Origin: Pyrus communis
Lineage: Eukaryota > Streptophyta > Magnoliopsida > Rosales > Rosaceae
Direction: 5' to 3'
DNA: 64,000 bases
Assembly (NCBI RefSeq): GCF_963583255.1
Contig: NC_084803.1
Span: forward strand, 6,748,238-6,812,237
Shown here piece by piece: positions 33,505 through 46,646 of the stretch; positions within the stretch are counted from its first letter, which is position 1, and every line of letters begins with the position of its first letter. Made by a program: the position numbers and the translations under genes. The notes below the pieces were generated by a model. It saw nothing but the letters and a program-made list of their open reading frames with translations, searched no databases and had not been told where the DNA came from.

Positions 33505-36267
33505 ATGGCGGAGGATAAAGCCGTCGGAGTAGAAGGCGACAAGAAGGACGCCGCGGCGGCGGCTGCAGCGCCTGCGGTTGCGAAGAAGAAGCGCCATGGA
33601 ATCTTGTCCAGAATGTTCAGTGGGATCTTCCGACTACACGGCGACGATTTCGAGAAGCGGCTTCAGCACATTTCGAAAGAGGAAGCCACTGTCCTCGCTA
33701 GAATGCAGAGGCGGTCCATTACTTGGAGGCGCATGGCCAGAAATCTCATTCTCTTCTCCGTCTTCTTTGAGGTAATTGAAAATCTCTTGCTTTGCTTAAT
33801 TAATCGTGTTATTATAGTAAAACCCATTAATTAGGGCTTTGTTAAAAATTCTTATTTTTCATGCCAATGCCCATTAAAGGTTTTGATAATGCACCATAAC
33901 AATTGTCAAGTTTCTTCTTGGAATATAGAGTTTTTCAAGTGTGATGGTATCAGAGAAGAATGCTGGGCTTTGCTTACTTTTGTCAATTTCAGGTTATTGC
34001 AATTGCTTATGCTATAGTATCGACGAGAGCGACGGATTTAGATTGGAAGATGAGGACATTTCGTATTCTGCCCATGTTTCTTTTGCCTGCTATATCTTCT
34101 GTTACTTATTCGGCATTTATGAGCTTCACAAAGATGCGTGAGTGTCTAACTAAAACTTCTCCGCTTGCTTACTTTTTTATGTTCATTTGGTCATATCTGG
34201 AACATTTGTTTTGCAAAGGTGTCTAGTTTCCGTGCTTATGGTAGAATTTCAGGTTGTGCATTAGTTAGAACTTATCCTTGCATTGGTGGCTTCCGACTTT
34301 GTTTATTGAGTTTTTTTAAGCCTCGTCGTATATTCTTAGTGCACATGGTGTGCAGCTTCTCATCATAATTCATAAGGCATTTAGAGCAGGGAAAATGTAT
34401 TCACAGAGTTCAAAGTTCAGTACTGTTTCAATTTGTACATATATCATGCCCGTCTTGATTTTCTTGATATGTTACTTTTGTAAATTATGTATGTTGTGAG
34501 TCTATTTATCAGCTTTCATACATGTCTGTATCGTATGAAGTCCATATTGAAGTATCAAACGTATGGGTTTAGGAGCTTAGTGCCATGTTGGTATTGTAAT
34601 GGATCATTGACAGAAGGCTAGAAACTAGAAGTTCGATGATCTCATTAGTTTATTACTGTTGATTAAAATGTCTGGTGAATAATTTTGATCATTCGTATAT
34701 GAACCCATCTATTTCCATAACTCCATTTTCCAAATAGGATGCTGCAACTAAGTGGAGGGTACTTGTCTAATGTTGATACGCTGATATGCATCAGCAATTT
34801 GATATCCATATATTTCGATGTATAGGAGATCGCAAGGACACCAAAACCCTGGAAAGGCTTAGGGCTGAAAGGCAAGCAAAAATTGATGAACTTAAAGAGA
34901 GGACGAATTATTACAGTACTCAACAACTGATTCAGGTAATGGTTTGAAGAGAGTTTTGTTGCTATATTGCATTCATTGTATGTATTTATGTCTCATTACT
35001 GCATTCTCTTTGGTATTTTCTGTTAACTTGTTGAATTTTTATCAGGCGAATTGGGTAGGTCATGATGCCTGTTTACCCCTGCATCTCATATTATCTCATT
35101 TGATGGTTTGAATGGATAGAGTTTCTTAAATGTTATTGCAAATACTGTTTGGAAGAATTTCAGGAGATCATGTGCATTAATTGAAAATGTGTGAGACGAA
35201 GGCATCCTCAGATCAATTATTGTACCCCTTTGCTCGATTTTATTTAACTTATCTATGTTTTTGGGGAACTCAGTGGTTTGTGTTTGAATAACGGTAGATG
35301 TACCATGGTTGTCTTTATCTGTTGTCTTCGTATATGCCTAAGTTATGTTCTTTTATGCAGAGATATGATCCTGACCCAGCAGCAAAGGCAGCTGCTGCAA
35401 CTGTCCTGGCATCAAAGCTGGGTACTGATTCAGGCTTGAAGTTTTATGTGGGAGATGAAACTAAGGGTAATGTCTCAACAGGGAAAAGCCATGATGTTGA
35501 ACTTGTCCATTCTGGTGAACTTCGAAACCGTAAACCAGTGCACACCAGATCTAATAGTACAGGAAGTGTTCCACTGAATCCTCTTGAAGAAGAGACACCT
35601 CGTTCTGCAAGGTCCGACGGTGCTCAGACTTCTGAGTATAATCAGCTAGTTGTTAGTCATCATAATCCTCAAGGATCATCTCCACAGGATGGAGGATGGA
35701 TTGCTCGGATTGCAGCATTACTTGTGGGTGAGGATCCAACACAGTCTTATGCGCTCATATGTGGCAACTGTCATATGCACAATGGTAAGTTATCAACACC
35801 TGAATCCTAGTACTGTTACTTCTTTTATGTTTTTTTTAAGCAAGTGAAGTAAAGTCATGATTAGAACCGAAAGTTAAGTTCGAATCATTGTGCAGTCTCG
35901 TGTACTCTCCTCAGTGTTCGTTTTCTTTCATTCTTTTGGTTGAATCTAACAACGGTCATATGTTTCTCTCTATGTAGGGCTTGCTAAGAAGGAAGATTTC
36001 CCTTACATCACTTATTTTTGCCCGCACTGTCACGCCTTAAATCAGCCAAAACATCTGGAAGGGAGTACTTCTGGTTCTAACACCCCTAGTTTGGGCAATT
36101 TGGGAACAGGGGTCATCAGTGAGCCGACAAAGCAAGCAAGTGATTCTCTGGATGACAGTGTACTCACAAGTACCAGCCCGGTCAAAGCTGGTTCAGAGAT
36201 TGAGGAAGTAACCGAAAAGCCTGCATTGGCCGATACAGTTCGTTTAGAAAAACATGAGGAGGGTTAA
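33505..36267 (+). CDS. Lunapark-like ER network protein (LNP)
   Basis: Lunapark proteins sit at three-way junctions of the endoplasmic reticulum; plant LNPs act with RHD3-type GTPases. Five exons, 33505-33771, 33993-34137, 34826-34935, 35361-35784 and 35978-36267, join in phase to 411 aa. The N-terminus is Ala/Lys-rich (DAAAAAAAPAVAKKKRHG). Two closely spaced membrane segments follow (NLILFSVFFEVIAIAYAIVS at about 80-100 and FRILPMFLLPAISSVTYSAF at about 112-131), as in the family. A coiled-coil/helical block follows (TLERLRAERQAKIDELKERT), then YDPDPAAKAAAATVLASKLG. The C-terminal Lunapark zinc finger is complete: ALICGNCHMHNG, then YITYFCPHCHALN. The acidic tail is poorly conserved. Confidence 0.95.
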
Positions 36268-37486
36268 GATGTTCTTTTCTTCGATCTGGCCTTGTTTTCC
36301 CCTTGAAGGTTTCTGCTGGTGGATTTATATATGATTGTTGTGTTACTCATGTACAAGAAAATGTCAGAGGTGCCTTGCCGAGAAACTTTGCGGCCTTTGA
36401 GGTCATAGAATACGCAGATTGGTTGCAGCTTTGAGGCTTTATGATCGTACAACACGCGGATTGATTGTAATTTTGTGCATCTTTGAGCTTTCATTTTGTT
36501 ATTTTCTGAGCTTGTTCAATAGTTGGAGCTGCTATACAGTTACGGTTCATATACAGACCAAATTCAAACTTTAGTGCTGTAGTATTGCAAGTGATACAAA
36601 AGAGTCTTGCTTGAGTGGTGTGGTTTTCCTACATTTTATTTGTTTATTTTTATTATTTTGATTTAGGGGAGGATGAGAAAGTACTTTTACCGCTAGGTTT
36701 CTTTCTTTTACTTTTTTATTTTTTTATTTTATTTTATATATATATACACACACAATATTTTTAACCAAAATATTCTTTTGTTTAATGGGGCGATAACTTG
36801 AACTACACGAATACATACTTTTAAGAAAAGGTAAATTCAAGTCATATTTTACTTTAAATCATGAAATGTAGGTCAGAGTATTCAAACTCAGGTGCATAGA
36901 GTCAGCACATTTGCTCTAATTAATTTAGCTGCCCGTACGCATGCATCGTAAGCTATATGTTAAAAATGAAAACCTTGTTCAGTAAAAGGAATGCTCTTTT
37001 TCTTTGGAGTATCAATAATAGCTCAATCTATGAAATTATAGGGTTAACATGTATTTTTGTTCGGAATGAGAAATGACATTATTCCAATTTCTATTTGTCT
37101 TTCTGTCCTGTGTTTGAATTGGTGCGACTTTCTGTGTCATATAATTAACGTATTTTCAAGAAATGTGAATGACAAATCCAGCGGGCACGTAGGTTTTAAA
37201 TTTAGCACTTGATGATTTTCTCATTTCCGAGTAAAGTTATGTATTTCTAAAAAATGAATGTAACAAGCATGGAAATATATTAAATCCATTCATAAGCCTT
37301 GTTCTTACAAATCGACCATTAATTATGAAAAGCTTTCATACGAATATAATTTCATAAATTGCCCAACAAAAAATATATAATCTCATATCCTTCTTGACCC
37401 GTCCTTCCTTGAAACGAACACTATTCTAAAAAATGTTCATACCACCACCATTTAGTACTACGGTTTAATGATGATCCTTTCTACTT
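36268..37486. other. 3'-UTR of Lunapark, then intergenic
   Basis: The 3'-UTR probably ends near 36600. A (TA)/(CA) mini-tract is at 36734-36752. No other feature is recognised. Confidence 0.45.
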
Positions 37487-38380
37487 GTAAGTGAATAATT
37501 TTAGGTTCGATTGTTGTAACTTTTTATTGCTAAACCGTTGTCTAGCTCGGATAAACCAATTCATTTGGGACCCTGCATATCCACTCTTTTTCCTATTCAA
37601 AGATCAACCTGTGTTTTCACATCGAGAATTCATTGCAGATGAAAAGATGTCAATGGGGCTTCTTACTTCCCATACAGATCTTCCTACATCTATGTAAACG
37701 CTGGTTTATCAATGATACGCAAGGAAGGTACTTCAAATTGTTAATTCATCACCATAGATGGCTTAGAACCAATACTTCATTATCTAATGGATTTTTTTTG
37801 TTCTAATACTCCATCTGAGAGTTATTAGTATTTATCAAAGTTGTTCCTATCTAACGGGACGCTATTGGATCAAACGACAAAGACATTGTTGAGAAAAATA
37901 TGGCTTTTCTCGGATGAAATGAAAATTGGATTCATGTAACAAGAGAAAGGTTTCCCATTCCTTAGCTAGAAATATATGCGGCCATGAAACAGGAATTAAG
38001 TGGAACATAATTGACTAGACGATAGATACGGCTGCATTTAGGAGTGATCTTCCCTCTTCAACAAGCTGGTGGTGATCTCACTTTCGAAGATAGTCTTGAC
38101 GTGGCGGTATACACCTAGCTCCATAGTAGAGCCAGTCATTGGCTACTGGTTTCTTTCCTACCAGACCTGAGGCGGCTGAGAATGTTATGTCAGTGATCTC
38201 GGGTCAATGAATCCTTTCTTCTTTGATGAACTGTTGGCACCAGTCCTACATTTTGTCTCTGTGGACTAAGGAGAAAGGGGGGCTTAGTGGGAAGAAGATT
38301 GTAACATGAGAGAAGCAAGGGGGTCAACATCTTTCAAATATACAACATCGATTCAGGCAATATGTATCCAATCATCTAGA
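37487..38380 (+). pseudogene. Nuclear insertion of plastid DNA: end of ycf2 and the ycf2-ycf15 spacer
   Basis: Frame pieces match the C-terminus of plastid Ycf2: [52 protein letters not shown], then after a frame change [43 protein letters not shown] and [15 protein letters not shown] (a few residues approximate by eye). Sequence after the Ycf2 stop (GAGAAAGGTTTCCCATTCCT; GGCTGCATTTAGGAGTGATC; GTCAGTGATCTCGGGTCAAT; AGAGAAGCAAGGGGGTCAAC) fits the adjacent plastid spacer. Frameshifts and small deletions show it is old and non-functional. Boundaries are approximate. Confidence 0.82.
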
Positions 38381-38465
38381 AATATGTGTCCAATCATTGG
38401 AACGTAACCTAGTACTCATCATCTAGAAATATGTGTCCAATCATTGGAACATAACCAAGTACTCA
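38374..38465 (+). repeat. 46-bp tandem duplication
   Basis: CATCTAGAAATATGTGTCCA followed by ATCATTGGAAC occurs at about 38374 and again at about 38420, each ending AGTACTCAT, with two mismatches. A partial third unit lies at about 38360. It adjoins the right end of the plastid insertion. Confidence 0.8.
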
Positions 38466-38869
38466 TTCCAAATAAGTTTAGAAAAGGGTAATACTAGGAA
38501 AGACTAAATTTGTAAACTAAATAACATGTAAGTTGCTAATTGAATTATTACTTAAACATTGATAAACATGCTCATATCTTATTGATGACACATAATTTAA
38601 TTTTATCTACAAATTTAATTTCCCTGACATTACTGTTTAGAAAAACAAAACAAAAGTTGGAACCACAGTCTTTATAGAACAAACATAGAGATGGAGAGTT
38701 ATTTTCATTTTCATCCTCACATTTTTGCTTTTTACATTTAACCTAGAGAAGCTTAGCTCATCCCATTCCCACTCATCCCTTGATGACACTTGTACCAAAG
38801 TTGTAATTTTACTGATGTAAGTACCTCCCACAGGAAAAGGATCCTGCATGATCATTTTCTTCGGGATAT

Positions 38870-39007
38870 GGAGAATTCTGTGATTATGATCATTTATCGT
38901 ATATTATGCAGTCAATTTTAATTAAGTATTATTTATTATTTAATTTTAAATTTAAATTTAAAATAATTTTTTATCGCATGATTAACGATCATGATCATAG
39001 AATTCCT
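38870..39007. mobile_element. Hairpin-type inverted repeat, possible MITE
   Basis: The left arm GGAGAATTCTGTGATTATGA pairs imperfectly with the right arm TCATGATCATAGAATTCCT. The inner arms (CGTATATTATGCAGTCAATT versus the mirrored TTTTATCGCATGATTAACG) pair weakly, with an AT-only centre. Length about 138 bp; no target duplication identified. Confidence 0.5.
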
Positions 39008-39900
39008 TAGATCTTCAAAAAAAGAATCTGGCAACAATCCTTCCCTACTACCAACTGTAAAAAGTCTCCTGACATTCTGACTGGATCTTGAATTTGACAA
39101 CAAAGAGTGAAAGACTCTTCTCCCTGTCTGCCCGTAGGCTCTCCCCCTACCTCCAGTCTCTTTCCATGGCTCGACCTTTCCTTTTCCAACCACATTTATT
39201 TTTGGGTTATTTTTAGTTCCTTCATTTAAAATTTGATTTATCTTGTTTATATTATTTTTATTATAAAAAAAATCAAATATGCTGATGTGGATCAAAAAAG
39301 ATATTTTTAGAATATTTATTTGTCATTACGTTATTTGAAACTTGATTTCAATCTCATTTTGTTTCTGAAACTCATAATCGTTATTTTCATTTCTGAAACT
39401 TAATATTTGTTTCACTTCGATTTATTTATTTGTATTCTATTAATTTTACTTATGTGACATAATTAGGATCCATTTAAGAATTACGTGGCACACATACAAA
39501 GCTCACAAATCTAATCAAATAGTGCCACAAAAATTGAAACAAACAAAAATTGAAACATTGTGTAACATATTAAAAAAAAAAAAAGTAAGAAGAATAGAAA
39601 AAATAATTCATGGGTCTCATCCCTTCTCCCTCATTTCCAGCCACTTTATCATTAGTTTTATTGATGTTTTTCTGTTCGTTTTTACTGTGGGTTAAATTTT
39701 GAATTTTAAGAAGTAAAATGAAGGCTTTTGATTTTAAGGAGGCAAAACGACAGTAAAATCGAGTTCCAGAGAGTATAACTACAAAATAAGCCTAAAACGT
39801 TATTTAACGAAATACATAGAAATAAGTCAAAGTGAGAGCGAATATTATATTTCAAGAAACAAAAGTGAGATCGAAATTGACTAGGGAATGTAGCTAAAAA

Positions 39901-40082
39901 TAAGGGTACTTTAACGAAAAATTTCTGATACTGTTCACTTTAACGAAAAATCACATATTTGCGTTAAAAATTCAATTTTGATACTATTTATTTTATCCTT
40001 TATTTTATGTTTATAGTTAAAACTTAAAATTTTCAAACATTTTCAAATATTTTCATTAGTTTTCTTTAAAAATGAGCCCTTA
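39901..40082. mobile_element. Small MITE of a type common in Rosaceae
   Basis: The ends are TAAGGGTACTTTAACG and AAATGAGCCCTTA, giving a short terminal inversion (TAAGGG). The interior carries CTGTTCACTTTAACGAAAAA and GATACTATTTATTTTATCC blocks that I associate with abundant apple/peach MITEs. That association is from memory and is the main hint of taxonomic placement. Confidence 0.55.
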
Positions 40083-41015
40083 TTTTTTAATTAAAAAATT
40101 AGCAAAAATACAAACGTAACCAAGCTGTTTGATTTACCAAAAATCGAAGACATTCGTTCCTCCCTCGCACGCTGACCTAAATAAAAACCCCCAACTTCCC
40201 AGTTTATTTTTTTGTTAATTTGAAAAAAATTATTAATTCCTCAAATTTCATCTCCAAAGGTCCAAGCTTTCCTCTTCTTCTGCTCCTCAGCCTCAGAACC
40301 CAGGTACCCTTTTGAGATTTTTCCCTCTATTTTTTTTTTTTTTGATGTTTAATTTTTTATATTTTCTACTGCTTTAACATGCTTGAATTTTGATTTGATT
40401 ACCTTTTTTTGGGTTCGATCATGATTTTGTTGTGGTTCTTATGGTTTCTAGGTTTTTTTTCTTCTCTTTTTGTTAATTTTCTTTTGCTTGCTTTTTGATT
40501 TGTTATGGATACTGCTGCCTGAAAATCATTGGTAGGAAGTCGTTTTGTATTTTCATATGCTTTGAGAATGCATGGTGGAAGTCTTTGCATCTGGAATTTA
40601 TTAGAATGCAAGCTTCTGTTTGTGACAACAAGGACACGAGAGTATCAAAAAGTGTATTTGAAAAAAAAAGCTTAAAAAAGAAGAAGATAAATATACATAA
40701 AGGCATTACCGCTCGAAAATTAGTTTTGCAGGTGGCCTTTGAACTGTGTTAGGATCCCAATATCCCACATTGAAGATATAGAACATGTTGGTTTAGTATG
40801 TGAGCTTTCGCGGGCACCCTTTTTGTGAATGCCAGTTTTGTAAGGGTACTGTTTGTACACTTTGACTACATCCTATTGCAAAATGAAATGATTATAGAGA
40901 GTATAATTTGTGATCTTCATTCCAGATTATCATGCACGTTTGCGTATACTTTTTAGTATCCCTAAGAATTCATGTTCTGGGTACATGACCATTGCAGGGT
41001 TGGTCGGTTTTTAAA

Positions 41016-44000
41016 ATGAGCCGACCAAGTACGCGCAGTAAAAATAAAAGAAACAGACAAGGAGATAATGTTGACACAACTTCCGAAATATTGAGGTAGA
41101 AACGTTTTCCATTTTATGTTAAGAAGAGTTATCGGTTGCTTGATATGCACCATTGGTACGTGGCTCATATTATGGTTGGTATTGTGTAGGAAAATACATG
41201 CAACGGGTGAAATTACAAATGAGGATGTATATATGCTGTATAAAATTTCAAAGCCAGTTTGTCAGGGCTGCCGTGTGAATACTAAAGATAACCCAAATTG
41301 CTTTTGTGGGCTAATTCCACCTCCTAATGGAAGTAGGAAATCAGGCTTATGGCAGAAGACATCAGAGATTCTGCAAACTCTTGGCCCGGACCCTTCTCAG
41401 GACCTTCGTCCTACTGCCGATTCTCCTGCAGGCCTCACAAATCTTGGTGCAACATGCTATGCTAATAGCATACTCCAGTGTTTGTACATGAACAAGTCCT
41501 TCCGGGAAGGTATCTTCTTGGTTGAACCTGAGGTTTTGGAACAGCAGCCAGTGTTGAATCAACTTTCTCGGCTTTTTGCACAGTTGCATGCCAGTAAATT
41601 GGCTTTTATAGACTCCTCTCCTTTTGTAAAAACACTGGATTTAGATAATGGAGTCCAACAGGACAGTCATGAGTTTCTGACCTTACTTCTTTCTTTGCTT
41701 GAACGGTGTCTGAGCAACTCTAAAGTTTCAAAGGCAAAATCTGTTGTTCAAGATCTTTTTCGTGGAAGTGTATCACATGTTACTAGGTAAAGACCGAAGC
41801 TGATTGCAGTAAAATTATACTTCTTCGTATTAAGGCCTTTTACTTTGTGCTAGTATTGTTTCTGAAATCTCTCTTTATCTTTATGTTATTTACAATTGCA
41901 TGAGCGTAGGTGCTCACAATGTGGGAAAGACTCTGAAGCTTCTTCAAACATGGAAGACTTCTATGAGCTGGAGTTGAATGTGAAGGGTTTGAAAAGTTTG
42001 GATGAGAGTTTAGATGATTACCTTAGTGTTGAAGAGCTTCATGGAGAGAATCAATATTTTTGTGAGTCGTGTAAAGCAAGAGTCGATGCTACTCGAAGCA
42101 TCAAGTTGCGCACGCTGCCTGATGTTCTGAACTTTCAACTTAAGCGATGTGTTTTTCTTCCAAAGGTAGTTATGATATTATTGGTAATGCATACTTTTCA
42201 CTTTGTAATTAAAATTATCAATGGTTGAAATCAAGAATGATTGCAAAAAAGTCATGTAAGCTCAGTTTTATATACCACGCATGCTTGATTTTGATGCAGA
42301 GTAGAGGTTGTGCTTTTGTTTGTTATATGGTTGAATGTTGACGTTGTCGTTGATTTGTGGTTAATAATTATTTTATTCTGTTTAATAATTTATTCTCTAT
42401 TGATTTGTGTCAGTAGACGACAACCAAGAAGAAAATTACTTCCGCATTTAGTTTTCCTGGAGTACTTGATATGAGGAAGAGGCTATCTGAACCTTCTCAG
42501 GGTGAATCAATGTATGACTTGTCAGCTGTGCTGATTCACAAGGGAACTGCAGTTAACAGTGGCCACTATGTAGCGCATGTCAAGGATGAGAAGACAGGGC
42601 AATGGTGGGAATTCGACGATGAACAAGTCTCAAACTTGGGTTCTCATCCATTTGGAGAAGGGACTTCAAGTTCCAATACCAAGCCTGTTAAACCCGAACC
42701 TGTTAATCCATCTTGCTCAGAACAAAAGAATGCTATTTTGAATGGTGATAATGTGGATGTCATTCACCAACAACCTTCAAAATCTATTACCAGTCATGTG
42801 GATACATTTTCATCTGGTGATGCATATATGCTGATGTATAATCTCAGGCGTACCCCAGAGGATGAAGAGAAAGGGCATGTGGAATGTAATGGCAATGATA
42901 GGAAGACAGAAGGTGATACTGTTTGTAGTTCTCTTCCATCTCATCTTTGTGATGAGATTGAAAGCTTTAATGCATCATATCTTGATGCTTGTGAGCAATA
43001 CAAATTTAAAAAAAAAAAAGAGACAAATAATATCACAGAACGAAGACAGGAAGTGCGCTCAATTTTGTCTGAAGCTCCTGTTCAACAACTTGAGGAAACC
43101 TTTTTTTGGATATCGACAGACTGGCTTCGTCAATGGGCTGATAACATGATTTCACCGTAAGCATATGCTTGGTGTCTTTTCTTTAGTTCTTAACTTGATT
43201 TCTGCTGGAACTACAATGTCAGGGTTTCTGGTTCACATTTTATTTTTGGGCTTACATAGTAATCACTTGCAGTGCTCTTGACAACGCATCCATCCAATGT
43301 TCGCATGGAAAAGTTCCACTTTCAAAGATTGGCTACATGAAACGGTTGTCAGTTAAAGCATGGACCAAGCTGTTCTTTAAGGTATTTGCATGCGTTATTG
43401 GACTCGTTTAATGTTGTGTGAACTTTATCTGTTGTTTATAATTACTTACCCAGAAATTTGCTTCATGATGCTTATGTTATGAACCCTACTTACTGTCAAC
43501 TTTATACCTTCTGGCTCCAGATTAGTACTTTGACTCATCTTTTTCTGGTTTTTCTTGTGTTGGAATTATCAAATGTTCTATTCTTTTTTCTTTTTGCTTT
43601 TATTTTATTTTGGCTTTTCTTTCCCCTTTTTAGTTTTATTCCGATGAAATGTATACTAGTTACTGATGATTTTTCTTTTCTAACTGAATGCTGGTTCAGT
43701 ATAAAGGGGGGCCAGAACTGGCCAATGATGACTACTGCATGGTTTGCCTTATTGATGGTGCTCGAAATGTAGTTTGCGCTGACAGCTATAGGGATAGAAG
43801 AATAGTAATGAAGCAAGTTGGCGAGGATGCACTTGCAGGGAAGTGTTCAGATGGAATATATTATGTTTCTAAAGCATGGTATGATTGCAAACTATTTTGT
43901 TGCCTTTTATCCTTCCTCCAGACTTCTTCATTCTTATGCTAGGGACTTTTTTATATGACTTTTTCCTAGGGATTTTCTCATATGAACAACCAATGGATAA

Positions 44001-46646
44001 TTTATTAACTATAGTGCATTACAGAGGAAGCTACTATGCTTTGTTTCAATACTTTTGTGCTTCTCATAGCTTCTGCTGCATAATATTTCTTTTTCTCTAA
44101 TGTTTCTAATTCAATTTTATTTGTAGGTTACAACAGTGGCTTAAAAGAAAAATTCTTGATGCTCCAGCTGAAGCTGATGCGGGACCAACAACTTCAATTA
44201 GGTGTCCTCATGGGCAACTTATGCCTGAGCAAGCCACTGGTGCTAAGAGATTGCTTGTTCCCGAGAATCTCTGGCTCTTCCTTTATAAAGATGCTTTAAC
44301 AGTAAAACCTGATGATCATTTGGGTTGTTTGCCTTTTCCTTCAGACTCTGCACAGTGTTCCCAATGCAATGATGAACTATCTGAAGTTGCATGTATGGAG
44401 GATTCCTTAAGGTAATTAAAACTTTCACTCGTAGCGGAGAGCTGTTAAGCATGTATAATTGTGTTGACCAGTATCTTTGCTGCAGATTGGTGAGGCTCAA
44501 ACAGCGCCAGAATCATGAAAAACTACTCATGGGGAAAAGTGTGCCGCTTTCTCTGCATTGCAAATATTACTTAATACCCAGTTCTTGGCTTTCAAAGTGG
44601 AAAAACTACATTACTGCAAGTGGCAAGAATGTTTCCTCAGTGGAGAAACCTGAAACATTAGAGGGCATCATGGATTTGCTCAAGTGTGAAAAGGTAAAGT
44701 AGAGGTTCCCGGAAGTGCTTCTATTGAATATCCGGCGCCTCTAATAGACTGTAATATTTTTTTGGCATGCTTTTCGACTTTAATCATGTTCATCAATGTC
44801 ATAAATGCCATCTTTATATAATTGAAAGCTGAATACATATTTAGCTTTACTTTGGGTGGGAGTGGGACAAACCTTACTATTGATCCAAGTTCTGTACCAA
44901 TAATTGGAAAGAGAAATTGTGTTGTGCATTTAAGAACTACTGGTCTGTGTCTTCTCAATAATAAAACTATCCTGGTCCATGCTGTTCAATCTGCCTTATT
45001 TTTCTTCAGTTATTTTGTTATGCGATTATTATAACCTCCCTCATGCTTTGTTTCAGCATTCACAACTTCTAGAAAGGCCTGTTGATCTGGTCCAGAAACG
45101 TGGTCTGATTTCCCAGAAGTCTCCTTCTGTAAGTATATGAATGCGTGTTTGTGTATGCGTATTGATTGAACTTGTTGGTCCTTTTTTGTCTTTTTATCAT
45201 TTGAAAAATTATTGTTTCTTATAAAAGAAGAGACTTTTCTTGTTTTTTAATTTTCACTGAATTTTGCTGATCAAAGTCGTACTTGTGAGAATGCTCTAAT
45301 GTGGGAACTCTTGCTTCTTTTTTCTCGGATTATAGGTGGATGGGTTAATATTCATTACTGAGAATGACTGGAAGTCCTTCTGTGAGGATTGGGGTGGTAT
45401 TGAAGAGAAAGGCATATCTGCTGAAATAGAGTTAAGTAGTACTGAAGGAAATGATTTGGCAGGGTCCTGCGAAGAGATGCCAATGTGCGAGGACGACCTC
45501 AGTACTCCAAATCACATAAACGGTGAAGTTGAGTCTAGACAACTTGTGATTAAGACTTGTCCTGAGGTAAACACTGACCATTTTTAGTTTTGTTTTCGTG
45601 CCATGCATAGTGGAGGACACTTGTTATATATCATGTTTCTCTTGCTTCTTTTTAAATATGTCTATGCTAGATGCTCCAATATCTGGAACCTTTTGGATGC
45701 GTAGTCTTCTGGTCGGATCATTAGTTAACTTATTTAAAACCTCAAGTTGCCTTGAGATTTATTGTCTCTCTCACTGCCTCTCTTTTAATAATCATTTTTT
45801 TTTTTATCATGACTATAAGTGCCAGCAACATCGAATTTGCACAAAGATTGTATAAATTTCGAGTCTCATATTTAGAATTCATAGTTACGAGATTTTCTGA
45901 TTAGGTGTCTCAATTTTCCTAGATATGTGAGGACTGCATTGGAGAAAGAGAAAGCAGGGAATTAATGCGGAAGCTCGATTATTGCAATGAGGACATATAT
46001 GTATACTTTGTACATGGAAAGGAAGCTCCAAAGTCAATTCTAAAACCATCTGAAACAAATTTTGATCCAGATCGCCGAGTTTCCAAGCGCTCTCGGAAGA
46101 CAAAGACTGGGGATCGAATAAGTTTGAAAGTCTCTGGTTCCACAACCATATACCAGTTGAAAATGATGATATGGGAATCTTTTGGCGTACGCTTCTTGAA
46201 GCTAACACATAGATGCGAGCATAATGCACGAGTTAATTATTTATCAAAATTGTTTTGTTCCTATGCCATCTGATTAGTTTTAAATTATGCAGATTGTTAA
46301 GGAAAACCAGGGACTTCACAAAGGTACTCGGGTCGTTGAGGATGAATCTGCTACTCTTGCAGACATGAATATATTCCCCGGGGATAGACTTTGGGTGAAC
46401 GATTCAGAAATCCATGAGAACCGAGATATTGCTGGTAATTTCATGCTGTTATTTATTCGCATTTCTTTGATATGGTGCTTAAAAGACATAGGAAGTGTGG
46501 ATTGGTCAAGTTCATTAACCTTAAACATTCATTTTGACAATTGTTCCACAGATGAGCTATCTGACCAGAAAATGGATGTGCAACACACCGAAGAGGGTTT
46601 TCGTGGGACGCTGTTGACAGCAAATGTTTCATCCCAAGTTGTTTAG
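41016..46646 (+). CDS. UBP26: Ubiquitin carboxyl-terminal hydrolase 26-like (UBP26), histone H2B deubiquitinase
   Basis: In Arabidopsis UBP26 removes ubiquitin from histone H2B and supports heterochromatic silencing, imprinting and flowering control. Thirteen exons, 41016-41095, 41190-41786, 41910-42165, 42417-43156, 43273-43381, 43700-43878, 44127-44411, 44486-44693, 45057-45128, 45336-45566, 45923-46186, 46293-46434 and 46552-46646, join in phase to 1085 aa, close to the Arabidopsis length. The Cys box [18 protein letters not shown] places the nucleophile at Cys116. The His box [15 protein letters not shown] places His at 361, and [10 protein letters not shown] follows. The zinc-knuckle-like CSQCG...[12 protein letters not shown] lies in the catalytic domain. 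DUSP-like repeats follow ([24 protein letters not shown]), and a C-terminal ubiquitin-like domain is at about 980-1050 ([35 protein letters not shown]). All introns are GT-AG. Confidence 0.96.

Larger units (their letters stand above)
38466..40240. other. Intergenic with two small inverted-repeat elements
   Basis: AT-rich sequence with no gene. It contains the inverted repeats at 38870-39007 and 39901-40082. The region from about 40190 is the likely UBP26 promoter and 5'-UTR (CCTCTTCTTCTGCTCCTCAG). Confidence 0.5.
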
